Shown: positions 9,801 to 17,081 of the stretch, one piece after another
Numbering within the stretch: position 1 is the first letter of the stretch
Layout of the letters: every line of letters starts with the position of its first letter
Assembly: GCA_002840245.1 (NCBI GenBank)
Contig: PHAA01000026.1
Span: forward strand, 1 to 64,000
Direction of reading: 5' to 3'
Length of the DNA: 64,000 nucleotides
Source: Firmicutes bacterium HGW-Firmicutes-15
GTDB taxonomy: Bacteria > Bacillota > Syntrophomonadia > Syntrophomonadales > Syntrophomonadaceae
The notes under the pieces: model-generated
The model's database searches: none
What the model saw: the letters and a program-made list of their open reading frames with translations, nothing else
Told to the model about the DNA's origin: nothing
Made by a program: the position numbers and the translations under genes

Positions 9801-10018
9801 TCAGAGCTGGTGTGGAAGCTAGCTTATCTGCTCCATTCTCAGACAGCCTGGGTTTAACCGCAGGAGTTGAGGCTTCAGCTTTGAGAGGTACCCGGGAATA
9901 TGCCCAGGCGACCGTAACAGGAAGTCAGCAGCTTGATGAACTTAAGAATAAAATGAAGCTCGACTGGCTCCCCAGCACGAGTAAGGACCTATGGTCAGGC
10001 GAGTATACAGAAAATTGA
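6881..10018 (+). CDS. Large exported SLH-domain protein with TPR-like region (1045 aa)
   Basis: A 1045-residue surface protein. Residues 1-29 form a signal peptide ending AIANA. Three SLH repeats follow at ~33-207, near-duplicates of those in the preceding gene. Residues ~380-450 contain tetratricopeptide-like helices (LGNLLLDMGRADNALAAFNA and the following pair). A long helical, acidic region runs to ~880. The C-terminal ~170 residues are rich in glycine and alternating hydrophobics, suggesting a beta-structured domain. The start is fixed by GGGAGGATTT before the ATG. It probably anchors to the wall through the SLH part and displays a helical scaffold. I do not recognise the rest, and no catalytic motif is visible. 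It is the first large gene of a surface block that includes TPR membrane proteins. Confidence 0.82.
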   Translation: MGKKIVSIILCTLLITSCILFENRAIANAAPEFSGASSWAVSQLDRAAGYGLVTDRIKSNMANPITREEFAEIAIKLYEKSTGNIAVTGNANFVDTQNPEILKAANLGLVAGIGDSKYAPNDLITRQQMATILLRALKVISPAGDFSAVGAAKFTDDNMIQSWAQEGVYYCFKAGLVAGVGNGQYAPDLNATREQAVIVCNRAIETGDAGINNIIKIANKPQPSYSGITDLGIKDLNVSTSVDEALKIAKKYYQLAYPNIESDLQGDYRKTVTWQPNFNGQNTNAAIARTNSGNVAMMVSYTNAKNAYLALAGAVFSSDPKSPLAASNLAAAIASYYDDLVLEGNSGGVDKKKQFYTDAVRMYYYAAGAAPVNKHDSPVILTSLGNLLLDMGRADNALAAFNAALGIDDSYWRARMGLYNYYMSQKQFDKALELIAKDAKYYPASVRTVSKLGQQISPEQLELPEEFSEAAYETHMEKLKQVPAVTAGDFISGVDAQAAAKMKNDIDNLQSKMVYKAPNVDYILEYASLEAMGTPQAQAALEAFSDAYGQTGMQTTGYDTEATIKSQLDMLEQLGVDIDMGFDVNNTEEIINDALKNPEKYDNWEPQVNISGLENIADNAEDYLHRLQSATSQAKQGDPTQAYEELARTRPEFKVMKINPYSYANPNDLLIQRYNVLALSPKLTGYGSYLSNVNTKAGVTIGDISVQYLSKITPLITEYNNALMEIEDDSNLDGDEKLVKIHRLHVQYYTQFNHIGDPYWGQATREASVAYQKNSQYSEQMYNDCMKHIMLISDTAIRDQLEEELRSSISTNLKTAFSNILSAYTMAPYYNPAACDCPIEEIQALVEEMENERHRLANELIKKNMADKKNFDAGVLDENSQYYKEFIKKYECDFNFGVFKGKISPYKSNWQFGLDLPIASINLSSATNHIRNTTTFDGGLEVSGEVAGTGIKSSFGFTATKGSNGLFSPNDVDVRAGVEASLSAPFSDSLGLTAGVEASALRGTREYAQATVTGSQQLDELKNKMKLDWLPSTSKDLWSGEYTEN

Positions 10019-10115
10019 CCAAGTGACGTTCGGAGTAATGGTTAATTGGATGGTAATAGTAAAAAGTAAGCATTAAGGAAGTAAAACCCGAATAAATTAA
10101 AGAATATAATAGTTA

Positions 10116-10145
10116 TTGGCGATATTGTGATAGAATCCATATAAT
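10116..10145 (+). promoter_or_regulatory. Promoter before the lipoprotein gene
   Basis: TTGGCG at 10116-10121 and a perfect TATAAT at 10140-10145 with an 18-base spacer. The lipoprotein start codon is 50 bases downstream. Confidence 0.5.
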
Positions 10146-10194
10146 GTATTTCAATGTCATTAAACACAAATAATATTAAAGGGGAGGAATAAAG

Positions 10195-10920
10195 GTGAAA
10201 AGATGGTTAACGGTTTTATTAGTATCCTTGTTTATGTTTTCTTGCTTGAGTTTGGTTGGGTGTAGTAAGGAAAAGGCAGCCAACGCACCGGCAACTACAG
10301 ACCAGAGCCAGAAAAAAGATGGTGATACCCAGAAAAGCAGCAGCGGTGATGAACTGCAAGACATCATGAAATATGCTACTAAGGTAAATGAAGTATCCTT
10401 TGAGATGATTAACACGATAACTAACCAGGGGCAAACAGTGACTAACAATGCGAAAATGTGGATAAGTAATGATAAACTTCGTATAGAAACAGAAATTCAG
10501 GGAATGAAGTCGATTACTATCAAGAATGCCAAAGGTGAAGTATGTATTTACGATCCTGGAAGTAAGACGGCTATGAAGATGCCCAGCATAAAGAATGAGG
10601 GTGACCTTCCCAACCAATGGGCGAAAGAAGATACATCTGGGATGAAAATAGTTGGCCAGGAAAAGATGGATGGTTATGACTGTGTAGTAGTTACCGTGAC
10701 CCAAGCTGCTGAAACAAGCAAAATGTGGCTTAGAAAGGACATTGGTATGCCGGTAAGGGTAGAGTCTAAAACTGCGGAGGGGTCTTTTGTTATTGAGTAT
10801 AAAAATTATAAAGTAGGGGCGCAGGCTGATAACCTGTTTGAACTTCCTACTGATGCACAAGTTGTAAGTATGCCAAGTATGCCAAGTATGCCTGGTGTAC
10901 CTAACATGCCTAATCAGTAG
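10195..10920 (+). CDS. Lipoprotein, LolA/DUF4412-like outer-surface protein
   Basis: A 241-residue lipoprotein. The signal peptide ends in the lipobox LVGC with lipidated C23, followed by a charged, low-complexity linker to ~55. Residues ~60-215 read as alternating beta strands (TKVNEVSFEMINT, WISNDKLRIETEI, GYDCVVVTVT, MWLRKDIGMPVRVES). This resembles the LolA/DUF4412-type half-barrel that binds lipid or accompanies cell-wall sensors. The C-terminus has a short proline/methionine repeat (MPSMPSMPGVPNMP) at 226-240. The start is GTG behind GGGGAGGAAT. A terminator follows, so it is a single-gene unit. The family assignment is by pattern only. Confidence 0.7.
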   Translation: MKRWLTVLLVSLFMFSCLSLVGCSKEKAANAPATTDQSQKKDGDTQKSSSGDELQDIMKYATKVNEVSFEMINTITNQGQTVTNNAKMWISNDKLRIETEIQGMKSITIKNAKGEVCIYDPGSKTAMKMPSIKNEGDLPNQWAKEDTSGMKIVGQEKMDGYDCVVVTVTQAAETSKMWLRKDIGMPVRVESKTAEGSFVIEYKNYKVGAQADNLFELPTDAQVVSMPSMPSMPGVPNMPNQ

Positions 10921-10960
10921 AGATTAGAGTGCCTATTACCCAACTCATCAGTTAACCAAG

Positions 10961-10997
10961 CACTCTCTGTTATAGACGTAGCAGAGGGTGTTTTTTT
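10961..10997 (+). terminator. Intrinsic terminator after the first lipoprotein gene
   Basis: CACTCTCTG pairs with CAGAGGGTG across a 12-base loop (one wobble pair) and is followed by seven T. Confidence 0.85.
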
Positions 10998-11154
10998 ATC
11001 TCGTTTCGGTTTAACTATCTGCTGTGTATTATAGCTGAAAGCAACTGTTAAATTTAGCCATTTGTCACTGTGTTATTTGTTACTTTTGTCCCTTGTTATG
11101 CAGTAATAAATAACAATAGAATTAAACTAATAATAATACAGAGGAGGTAATGCA

Positions 11155-11673
11155 GTGAGAAAGCAGGTTTTGACATTTTTAGTGGTATTGTTGGCCGGAA
11201 TTTTCATGTTAGGGTTAATCGGGTGTGGAGAAAGTACCAAGACGATTAAGGAAGGCGACCTTACCGTTAAGTATTCTACAGAAGCCAAAAAGAGTGTTGA
11301 ACTACCGGCAGACTATCCAAAAGACCGTTTCCCGGTCTATAAAAACGCTTTCATAATGTCAGTTCAAAATATGCAAAACTCCTATGTGGTGGCATGTTTC
11401 TGCAAAGAATCAATCAAGGAAGTAGGCGCGTTTTACAAAGACTTCTTTAAAAAATCTCAGGTTATCTCCAGTACAGAGATGGATGACGAGTATACTATTT
11501 TGGGAGTGAAAGACGGGTATACGTATACTGTCTGCGTAATTAAAAATACTGATCAGGATGATGCCATAAAAGGGTATCCAACCTCGCTGGCTATCAGCCT
11601 GGTACCGGCTCCTGACGGTATGTCCAAAAGCCTGGAAGGGATGTCTGGGAATTTGCCCGCTCCACCGAAATAA
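11155..11673 (+). CDS. Lipoprotein of unknown function (172 aa)
   Basis: A 172-residue predicted lipoprotein with a hydrophobic signal, lipobox LIGC and lipidated C24. The mature part is a small mixed alpha/beta domain (DYPKDRFPVYKNAFIMSV, then KESIKEVGAFYKDFFKKS), with a proline-rich tail (GNLPAPPK). I do not recognise the family. The start is GTG at 11155, seven bases after GAGGAGG; a nearby ATG at 11150 is out of frame. It appears to head an operon with the two TPR membrane proteins and the exported protein that follow, with gaps of 42 bases or less until 14971. Confidence 0.7.
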   Translation: MRKQVLTFLVVLLAGIFMLGLIGCGESTKTIKEGDLTVKYSTEAKKSVELPADYPKDRFPVYKNAFIMSVQNMQNSYVVACFCKESIKEVGAFYKDFFKKSQVISSTEMDDEYTILGVKDGYTYTVCVIKNTDQDDAIKGYPTSLAISLVPAPDGMSKSLEGMSGNLPAPPK

Positions 11674-11715
11674 TGGCGAGTCATAGGGAAATTCGTTGAA
11701 AAAGGGTTGTCTTAT

Positions 11716-14142
11716 ATGATAACTGATAACGGTATTAAAAATGAGAAAAAAACCTGGGGTTGGCTTTTGCTGGCTTTCTTTCTTATGGACTCATGGTGGC
11801 TTGGCGACAGCCTGGTCCTCTGGCTGACAGGAAGACCGGTTCCATTCTATTTACATGCCTTCTTAATGGCGGCATCTTTTTTCCTGGGACTAATTACAGC
11901 CACGATATTTTTTAAAAAATCGTTTGCATTCAATGGTTCTTCCCGGTCTACATTTCTGACGCTTCTTTGCGGTACTGTGACCATTACAGCGGCTATCACC
12001 GCCACCCCCGTTGTGATGAAGGCCTGGGTCTATTATCTCACCGGTATGATACGTGACGGAAACGTCAATGGTTACGCTGCTTCGCTTTCGTTATTGGGGT
12101 TAATACTGTTGATTTCAATAGTTGCAGTATTTGCCTGTTTCATAGCAATAACATTTATGATTTACAGTGTTCCTGTCCATAAAACCGGGAAGGTGGCAGC
12201 TGCACTAGGAGTCGTAGGCTTGAAGAGATATTTAACTTTATTGCTGCTGACTATGGCGGCAATCCTGGGTGTGATCTTGCTTCTAAATGTGATGAAGATG
12301 CTGGAGGTGTTTCTGGCGGGCCTTCTTCCTTATGGTTTCTTCTCGCGGTATATTCTAAGTATGGTGTTGGCTGGAGGGAAGACCGCATTAGCATTTTTCC
12401 TGATTTACAGCGTTCGGGTTCTACTGGCCAAAGATGGAGATGGAATTAGGGAGAAGATTGAACAACCGGTTTCCGGTTCATTTATATATCCTGTCGCTGT
12501 GGCAGTCTTGACAGTTGCCTTAATTATCAGCAATATAACACCTTATTTAAGCGGTCCCAAACAGCTTGCAGACAATATTCAGGCCAGGATAGTAAGGGCG
12601 GATAACCTGAGAAACCTGGGCCAGAGTGGTGAGGCCTCCTCGGAATATATAAAGGCCAGGGCAGACCTGCTGGCCTTCCAGGCTTACCTGAGAGGGATCA
12701 GCGAAATCACAAAGATAGGTGAGTTGAAGGAGGCGAACGAGCTTTTATCACAAGCGGAAGAGGTTTACGCCAACTCACCGTTTATTCCCTATTTTAAGGG
12801 GATGTTGCAAAGGTTGGCTGATCCGCAAAATGGGAATAGCCCTGACATTAATAAATATTTTTTGGCTGCCGCCCATAATTCCGATACTATCCCCGAAGCA
12901 AGGATTTGGACTATCAATGGTTTCCGGTCTGCGGGGGAAGTCAATAAGGCGAACGAGGCACTCAATTTGGTCATCGCAAGAGGAGTATTTAACGATAGGT
13001 TTGCTGGTCTGGATGACGCCAACGAAAATGAACTGGTTGTCTTACTGAAAGAGACAGAAAGGATTAAGGCTTTGCTCAATGAGAGAGAACTGGATGTCCT
13101 CTTAAACAGGGCAGAGTATGAAAATGAAACTTCCCTCTTATCGGAAATGCTGGAGTACGCAGGTCGGAACACTAATCCGGAAGCCGATTATCAGGTAGCC
13201 CTACTGGCAGAACATATACCGTACCCGGCCTACATGTATGAATATGCTAAAAAGTATTTTGCTGACAGGGCGAACGAGAATGATGGACAAAAAGAGATAG
13301 AAGCGGCCCTGTTTACCTCGTATATGTATGTTAAATCCGGTCATGCCGGGGAAGCTGAAGTACTAATTGAAGCCATGTATGAGAAGTATCCTGAAAGTAA
13401 AGATATCGCCTGTGATTATGCCTATACGCTACTGGAAAACCAAAAGCCTGCCAGGGCAATTGAGGTTATTGACGCACATAAAGGAGAGAAGGATTCCTGC
13501 CAACTCTACCTCAAGGCCATAGCCAGCATGGAGAACCATGACTATAATACGGCGCTGGAGGCTGTTGGCGGCCTTTGCTTAATAATGGAGACGCCAGGCT
13601 CAGACCCGAAAGTCGTCCGAGAATTGGATGATTATGTTTATCGGTTTTTACTGGAATACTTGAATTTATGTGCCAGGGAATCCGGAGAAGCAGAAAATTT
13701 TTTAGCCGAACTGGAAAATAGAAAAGACCCCGCAGTACTTTATCATTACGTCATGGGGCTGAACGCTAAAAAAGCGGAGGATTATGAAAGATCCAACCTG
13801 CATTTAAAAAAACTATTGGAAATAAATTCAGCCCTGGCCTACCCTTATTACCTGTTAGGTGTCAATTATAACGAGATGGCGGGGTATAAAAAGCAAGATT
13901 GTTATCCGCTGGCGGAAAAGTATTTTCTTAATTTTATTGACCTTCGTCCCGATGTGGTGGAAGGTTATTTTTGCCTGGGGTCCGTTTACAAGCATACCGG
14001 TGACCTGACCAGGGCCACACGAGCTTTTCTCAGGGTAGCCGACTACAACCCTTACAGGGATAATCCCTTGTACGAACCATTTGGCATGTATAACCATGCC
14101 CTTGATGAAATAGACAGAAGCAGGGAGGAAGGACAAAGATAA
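11716..14142 (+). CDS. Membrane protein with C-terminal TPR repeats (808 aa)
   Basis: An integral membrane protein. Residues ~10-250 contain about six or seven hydrophobic helices, including WGWLLLAFFLMDSWWL and LTLLLLTMAAILGVILLL. After one more segment near 255-275, the remaining ~530 residues are helical and TPR-like, with repeats such as YPYYLLGVNYNEMA and EGYFCLGSVYKHTGDLTRAT. A TTG codon lies three codons upstream (11707), but the AAAGGG site abuts it, whereas ATG 11716 is nine bases away, so I use the ATG. It probably scaffolds a complex at the membrane, perhaps with the neighbouring lipoproteins and SLH proteins. No enzyme motif is visible. Confidence 0.75.
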   Translation: MITDNGIKNEKKTWGWLLLAFFLMDSWWLGDSLVLWLTGRPVPFYLHAFLMAASFFLGLITATIFFKKSFAFNGSSRSTFLTLLCGTVTITAAITATPVVMKAWVYYLTGMIRDGNVNGYAASLSLLGLILLISIVAVFACFIAITFMIYSVPVHKTGKVAAALGVVGLKRYLTLLLLTMAAILGVILLLNVMKMLEVFLAGLLPYGFFSRYILSMVLAGGKTALAFFLIYSVRVLLAKDGDGIREKIEQPVSGSFIYPVAVAVLTVALIISNITPYLSGPKQLADNIQARIVRADNLRNLGQSGEASSEYIKARADLLAFQAYLRGISEITKIGELKEANELLSQAEEVYANSPFIPYFKGMLQRLADPQNGNSPDINKYFLAAAHNSDTIPEARIWTINGFRSAGEVNKANEALNLVIARGVFNDRFAGLDDANENELVVLLKETERIKALLNERELDVLLNRAEYENETSLLSEMLEYAGRNTNPEADYQVALLAEHIPYPAYMYEYAKKYFADRANENDGQKEIEAALFTSYMYVKSGHAGEAEVLIEAMYEKYPESKDIACDYAYTLLENQKPARAIEVIDAHKGEKDSCQLYLKAIASMENHDYNTALEAVGGLCLIMETPGSDPKVVRELDDYVYRFLLEYLNLCARESGEAENFLAELENRKDPAVLYHYVMGLNAKKAEDYERSNLHLKKLLEINSALAYPYYLLGVNYNEMAGYKKQDCYPLAEKYFLNFIDLRPDVVEGYFCLGSVYKHTGDLTRATRAFLRVADYNPYRDNPLYEPFGMYNHALDEIDRSREEGQR

Positions 14143-14143
14143 G

Positions 14144-14971
14144 ATGGTTATAGCAGGTTTATTGGTTGCGACCGGAGCTTTATTGAATATGCTTTTATTT
14201 GGCTTTAAGGTCTGGGGCATGTTATGCCTAGCGGCCGGGGCCGGTGCGGCACTAATGGGCAGTTCCGTGATCAGGAACAAGCTTTATCCAGCCAGCGACG
14301 GGTCAATGATTCGCTATAACTTGATTATAGCTGTAGTTCTTGCAGTCATAGTTTTGGCTGCGCCGGTAATGTTCGGTAACTCTTCCGGTCCGGAAAATCT
14401 GGACCGGGCCATTAAAAAAAGCGCTTCCTTGGTGGCTGTTGGCGACCTGGATCGCGCCGGTAAGCTGCTCATGGATATTGACACTAAATATCCGGGAGTT
14501 CCCGAAGTACAGTTGAATCTTTCCACCGTTCACCTGATGCAAGGAAGACCGGAAGAAGCAGCCAGAGTGTTGGAGTCAAGCAAAGAGAGCAGGTATTATA
14601 ACGCGAATGAATGCTTTAACTATGCTATGACGTACTACCAGCGGGGAAATTATGATGATGCGATGGTTTATCTAAAAAAAGCTCTCAAGCAAGAACCGAA
14701 TATAGAGGATGGATGCCTTTATGCCAGTGAATGCGCCCGCAGGCAGGGTGATTATAAGGCAGCCCAATACTATGCCCGCCGGATTGTTGAAATGAAGCCG
14801 ACTTTGCCCCTGGGTCATGTGCAACTGGCCAGGGTAGAGTTGATGGTTATGGAGTATCATGAAGCAGCTGCTGAACTGGAGAAAGCTCTGGAGTTGAAAC
14901 CGGATGATTCGTTAAAACAGGAAATCCTTAGACTGAAAGAAGAGGTAGGGTATTATCAAAGCAAACTATGA
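14144..14971 (+). CDS. Membrane-anchored TPR protein (275 aa)
   Basis: Two or three hydrophobic helices at the N-terminus (residues ~2-45 and ~62-82) are followed by about 190 residues of tetratricopeptide repeats. The pattern is clear: SLVAVGDLDRAGKLLMDI, AMTYYQRGNYDDAMVYLKKA, then ARVELMVMEYHEAAAELEKA. It starts one base after the stop of the previous TPR protein, which implies translational coupling, and shares its architecture of membrane helices then TPRs. It is likely a partner in the same surface assembly. TPRs mediate protein-protein contacts, and no catalytic residues are apparent. Confidence 0.78.
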   Translation: MVIAGLLVATGALLNMLLFGFKVWGMLCLAAGAGAALMGSSVIRNKLYPASDGSMIRYNLIIAVVLAVIVLAAPVMFGNSSGPENLDRAIKKSASLVAVGDLDRAGKLLMDIDTKYPGVPEVQLNLSTVHLMQGRPEEAARVLESSKESRYYNANECFNYAMTYYQRGNYDDAMVYLKKALKQEPNIEDGCLYASECARRQGDYKAAQYYARRIVEMKPTLPLGHVQLARVELMVMEYHEAAAELEKALELKPDDSLKQEILRLKEEVGYYQSKL

Positions 14972-15028
14972 TACAGGCATAATTAAACATAAACGGACTA
15001 TTGGTGGTTAAAGGGGAAGGTTGACAAT

Positions 15029-16069
15029 ATGTTGAAACGGTTCATGTTTAAGGCAAGTTCAAAAGTCATCTGCATTGTATTGGCGCTGTCTTTGTTGGCA
15101 GTGTCCTGCTTTTATACCGTGCCGGCCCACGCTGGTGTCGTTTCCGATGTGTTTGGATTGGACGGTTTTGGTGGAAAGGTTGCCGACGATGTTTTTGACG
15201 GCGGCTGCAAGCTTGCGGGCGGTACCACATATAACCTGGCAAAAAATGTTTATGATTCGGCTGTTGGGTCCATCAAACTGCTTACCGAGGACCATACCAC
15301 AACGGGAAAGGTAGCGGGTTGGATGGATGTCGGTCTAAATTTAGCTGCAACCGGTGCTATAATTACCACCCTGATTATGGGAACGGCTACCTTTCCGGTT
15401 ATAGCAACTATTACCGTTACAATAACGGCCGCTAAAATGGCGGTGGATAATATTAAAAATCTGGATAAAATCTTTTCATGGCTTAAAAAAAACCTGGGGG
15501 ATGTGGGAAAAAGCCTTCTTGATGTCTACAAACCTAATATTTATATCTATTGCGATCAAGACATTGAAGTCAATGTACAACTTAAGCCTTACCGCTATAT
15601 TACTGCGTCAATACCGGAATATGACCCGACAGAAGGCTGGACGGCCAAAGTATACCAGGGGTCGATCAACGGGGGTGACGATTACCTTTTTTATGAAGCG
15701 AAAGTACCCGATAATCATTTTCAGCGCAGGGAAGGCTTTAGAATCAAGGGTAAGTCTCTTAGGACCGACTTGTGGTGTCTGATGGAAATGTACGATTTTA
15801 ATGTCAAAGAGACCGCTGATTTTGTGGAGTATTGGTTTGATAAACTCCCTCAAACGGACAATTACGTCTTTTATCCTCAAGATACAGAAACAATCGAAAA
15901 GATTATGCCCCTGACCGTTACCCCTGCTCCAGATACTATTGAAAGGTTGTGGTTTCTAATCGAAAATGACAGGGGACAATACATTCAAACCGTCTTTCCT
16001 ATAGACAAAGTGACGAGGAACGGCTTGGCGGTTGTGGAATGGGGCGGAGTCATGGGTGGAGGAGAATAA
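15029..16069 (+). CDS. Exported protein of unknown function (346 aa)
   Basis: Residues 1-35 form a signal peptide with a cut site near PAHA before GVVSD. Residues ~98-135 are strongly hydrophobic and alanine/threonine-rich, probably one or two membrane-inserting helices. Residues ~160-346 are a beta-rich, aromatic-rich domain. I do not recognise the family. The start is supported by GGGGAAGG ten bases before the ATG. It is the last gene of the lipoprotein/TPR run. A glycine-rich end (GGVMGGGE) closes the protein, and a terminator follows 140 bases later. Confidence 0.65.
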   Translation: MLKRFMFKASSKVICIVLALSLLAVSCFYTVPAHAGVVSDVFGLDGFGGKVADDVFDGGCKLAGGTTYNLAKNVYDSAVGSIKLLTEDHTTTGKVAGWMDVGLNLAATGAIITTLIMGTATFPVIATITVTITAAKMAVDNIKNLDKIFSWLKKNLGDVGKSLLDVYKPNIYIYCDQDIEVNVQLKPYRYITASIPEYDPTEGWTAKVYQGSINGGDDYLFYEAKVPDNHFQRREGFRIKGKSLRTDLWCLMEMYDFNVKETADFVEYWFDKLPQTDNYVFYPQDTETIEKIMPLTVTPAPDTIERLWFLIENDRGQYIQTVFPIDKVTRNGLAVVEWGGVMGGGE

Positions 16070-16595
16070 GAGCCCATAAAGACATAGATCAAACCTTTGA
16101 CTAACCCTGCAAGCAAATGCTGGATTGGAAACAATAATGGGAAGATAAGGCGATGGGATACCACATGAACCAGAAACCAACAGTCGCAGAATAGTATAGC
16201 GCCGGTTATGCAACATTGTCCAGAGTAAGTCAGTATTTACTTTGGACAATGTTGTTTTTGTTTTACTGGATAACTTATAGAGCAAATAATGAGAAAATAA
16301 TTTGCGCGGCATTAGGACCCCGAAATTTGTCGCAAGTATATAGTAAAGAAGATTGAAGAATAAACAGGAAATATATGTTAATATGTTATGAATAGAGTTT
16401 TTTGCACTTTCATTGATTGGAGACATTCATATAATTAAAGAATTTTGTTTTAAGGTCTAATATAACTGTAATTATATATTAGACGAGTACTACCGTGAGA
16501 ATGGTGATGTTTTGGCTGCTTATAAACGAAAGTAATAGTGATGCTATTCATAGAAGTGATGGAATAATATCGTCTGAGTTTAGGAAGGTGATCAT
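16070..16595. other. Intergenic stretch holding a terminator and an inverted repeat
   Basis: No gene is supported. The first 140 bases are unexplained, then comes the terminator at 16212. A perfect 10-base inverted repeat (GTCTAATATA at 16455-16464 and TATATTAGAC at 16475-16484) lies 110 bases before the DUF2164 gene and could be an operator. Confidence 0.4.
16212..16264 (+). terminator. Terminator closing the surface-protein operon
   Basis: Long stem of about 16 base pairs (ACATTGTCCAGAGTAA with TTTACTTTGGACAATGT, one wobble) followed by TTGTTTTTGTTTT. Confidence 0.85.
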
Positions 16596-16832
16596 TTGAG
16601 CGAGAAAATTGTAGTCAGCAAAGAGAACCGGAAAGCAATGATTGACTTAATAAAAAAATACTTTCTAAAGGAGAGGGATGAAGACCTGGGTGATTTGTCT
16701 GCTGCGATGATTTTAGATTTTTTCATGAAGGAACTGGCACCAGAATTCTATAATCAGGGTGTCTATGATTCGCATGAATATATGAATAGCAAAATTGAAG
16801 ACTTATTTGCACTTCAAATCTATAAACGATAA
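16596..16832 (+). CDS. DUF2164 family protein
   Basis: A 78-residue protein matching the DUF2164 pattern. It has an N-terminal helix with basic residues, the core GDLSAAMILDFFMKELAP, then the invariant-looking YNQGVYDSHEYM and a short acidic helix. The family is widespread in bacteria and its function is unknown. The start is TTG at 16596, five bases after AGGAAGGTG; no in-frame ATG would retain the family N-terminus. It is a single gene. Confidence 0.8.
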   Translation: MSEKIVVSKENRKAMIDLIKKYFLKERDEDLGDLSAAMILDFFMKELAPEFYNQGVYDSHEYMNSKIEDLFALQIYKR

Positions 16833-16919
16833 TCCAGTACGAGGCAAATCCCAAGGTTGTGATTATAAGGGGAATTGATAAAGATAATCACCTTTGTTAA
16901 CAGAGATATAATCAAGGGA

Positions 16920-16950
16920 CGGTTCTGCTTTTACCGTGACAGCAGAACCG
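16920..16950. repeat. Inverted repeat after the DUF2164 gene
   Basis: CGGTTCTGCT and AGCAGAACCG form a perfect 10-base-pair hairpin with an 11-base loop, 90 bases beyond the DUF2164 stop. There is no real T-run, so it is only a weak terminator candidate. Confidence 0.45.
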
Positions 16951-17081
16951 CCTCTTGTTAATGGTGCCAAGAATTTTTGCCTTTTTGGTTTATGGTTAAT
17001 GTTATAATTTATAAAAACTATGTGTTAAAAGAATAATTCCTATAACAATCTCTCAATAAAATGCTAAGGAGAGGGATTACA

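Noticed and set aside
15956-16426. 156-codon minus-strand frame
   Set aside because: It lies over the end of an exported protein gene and its terminator, with no proper start site.
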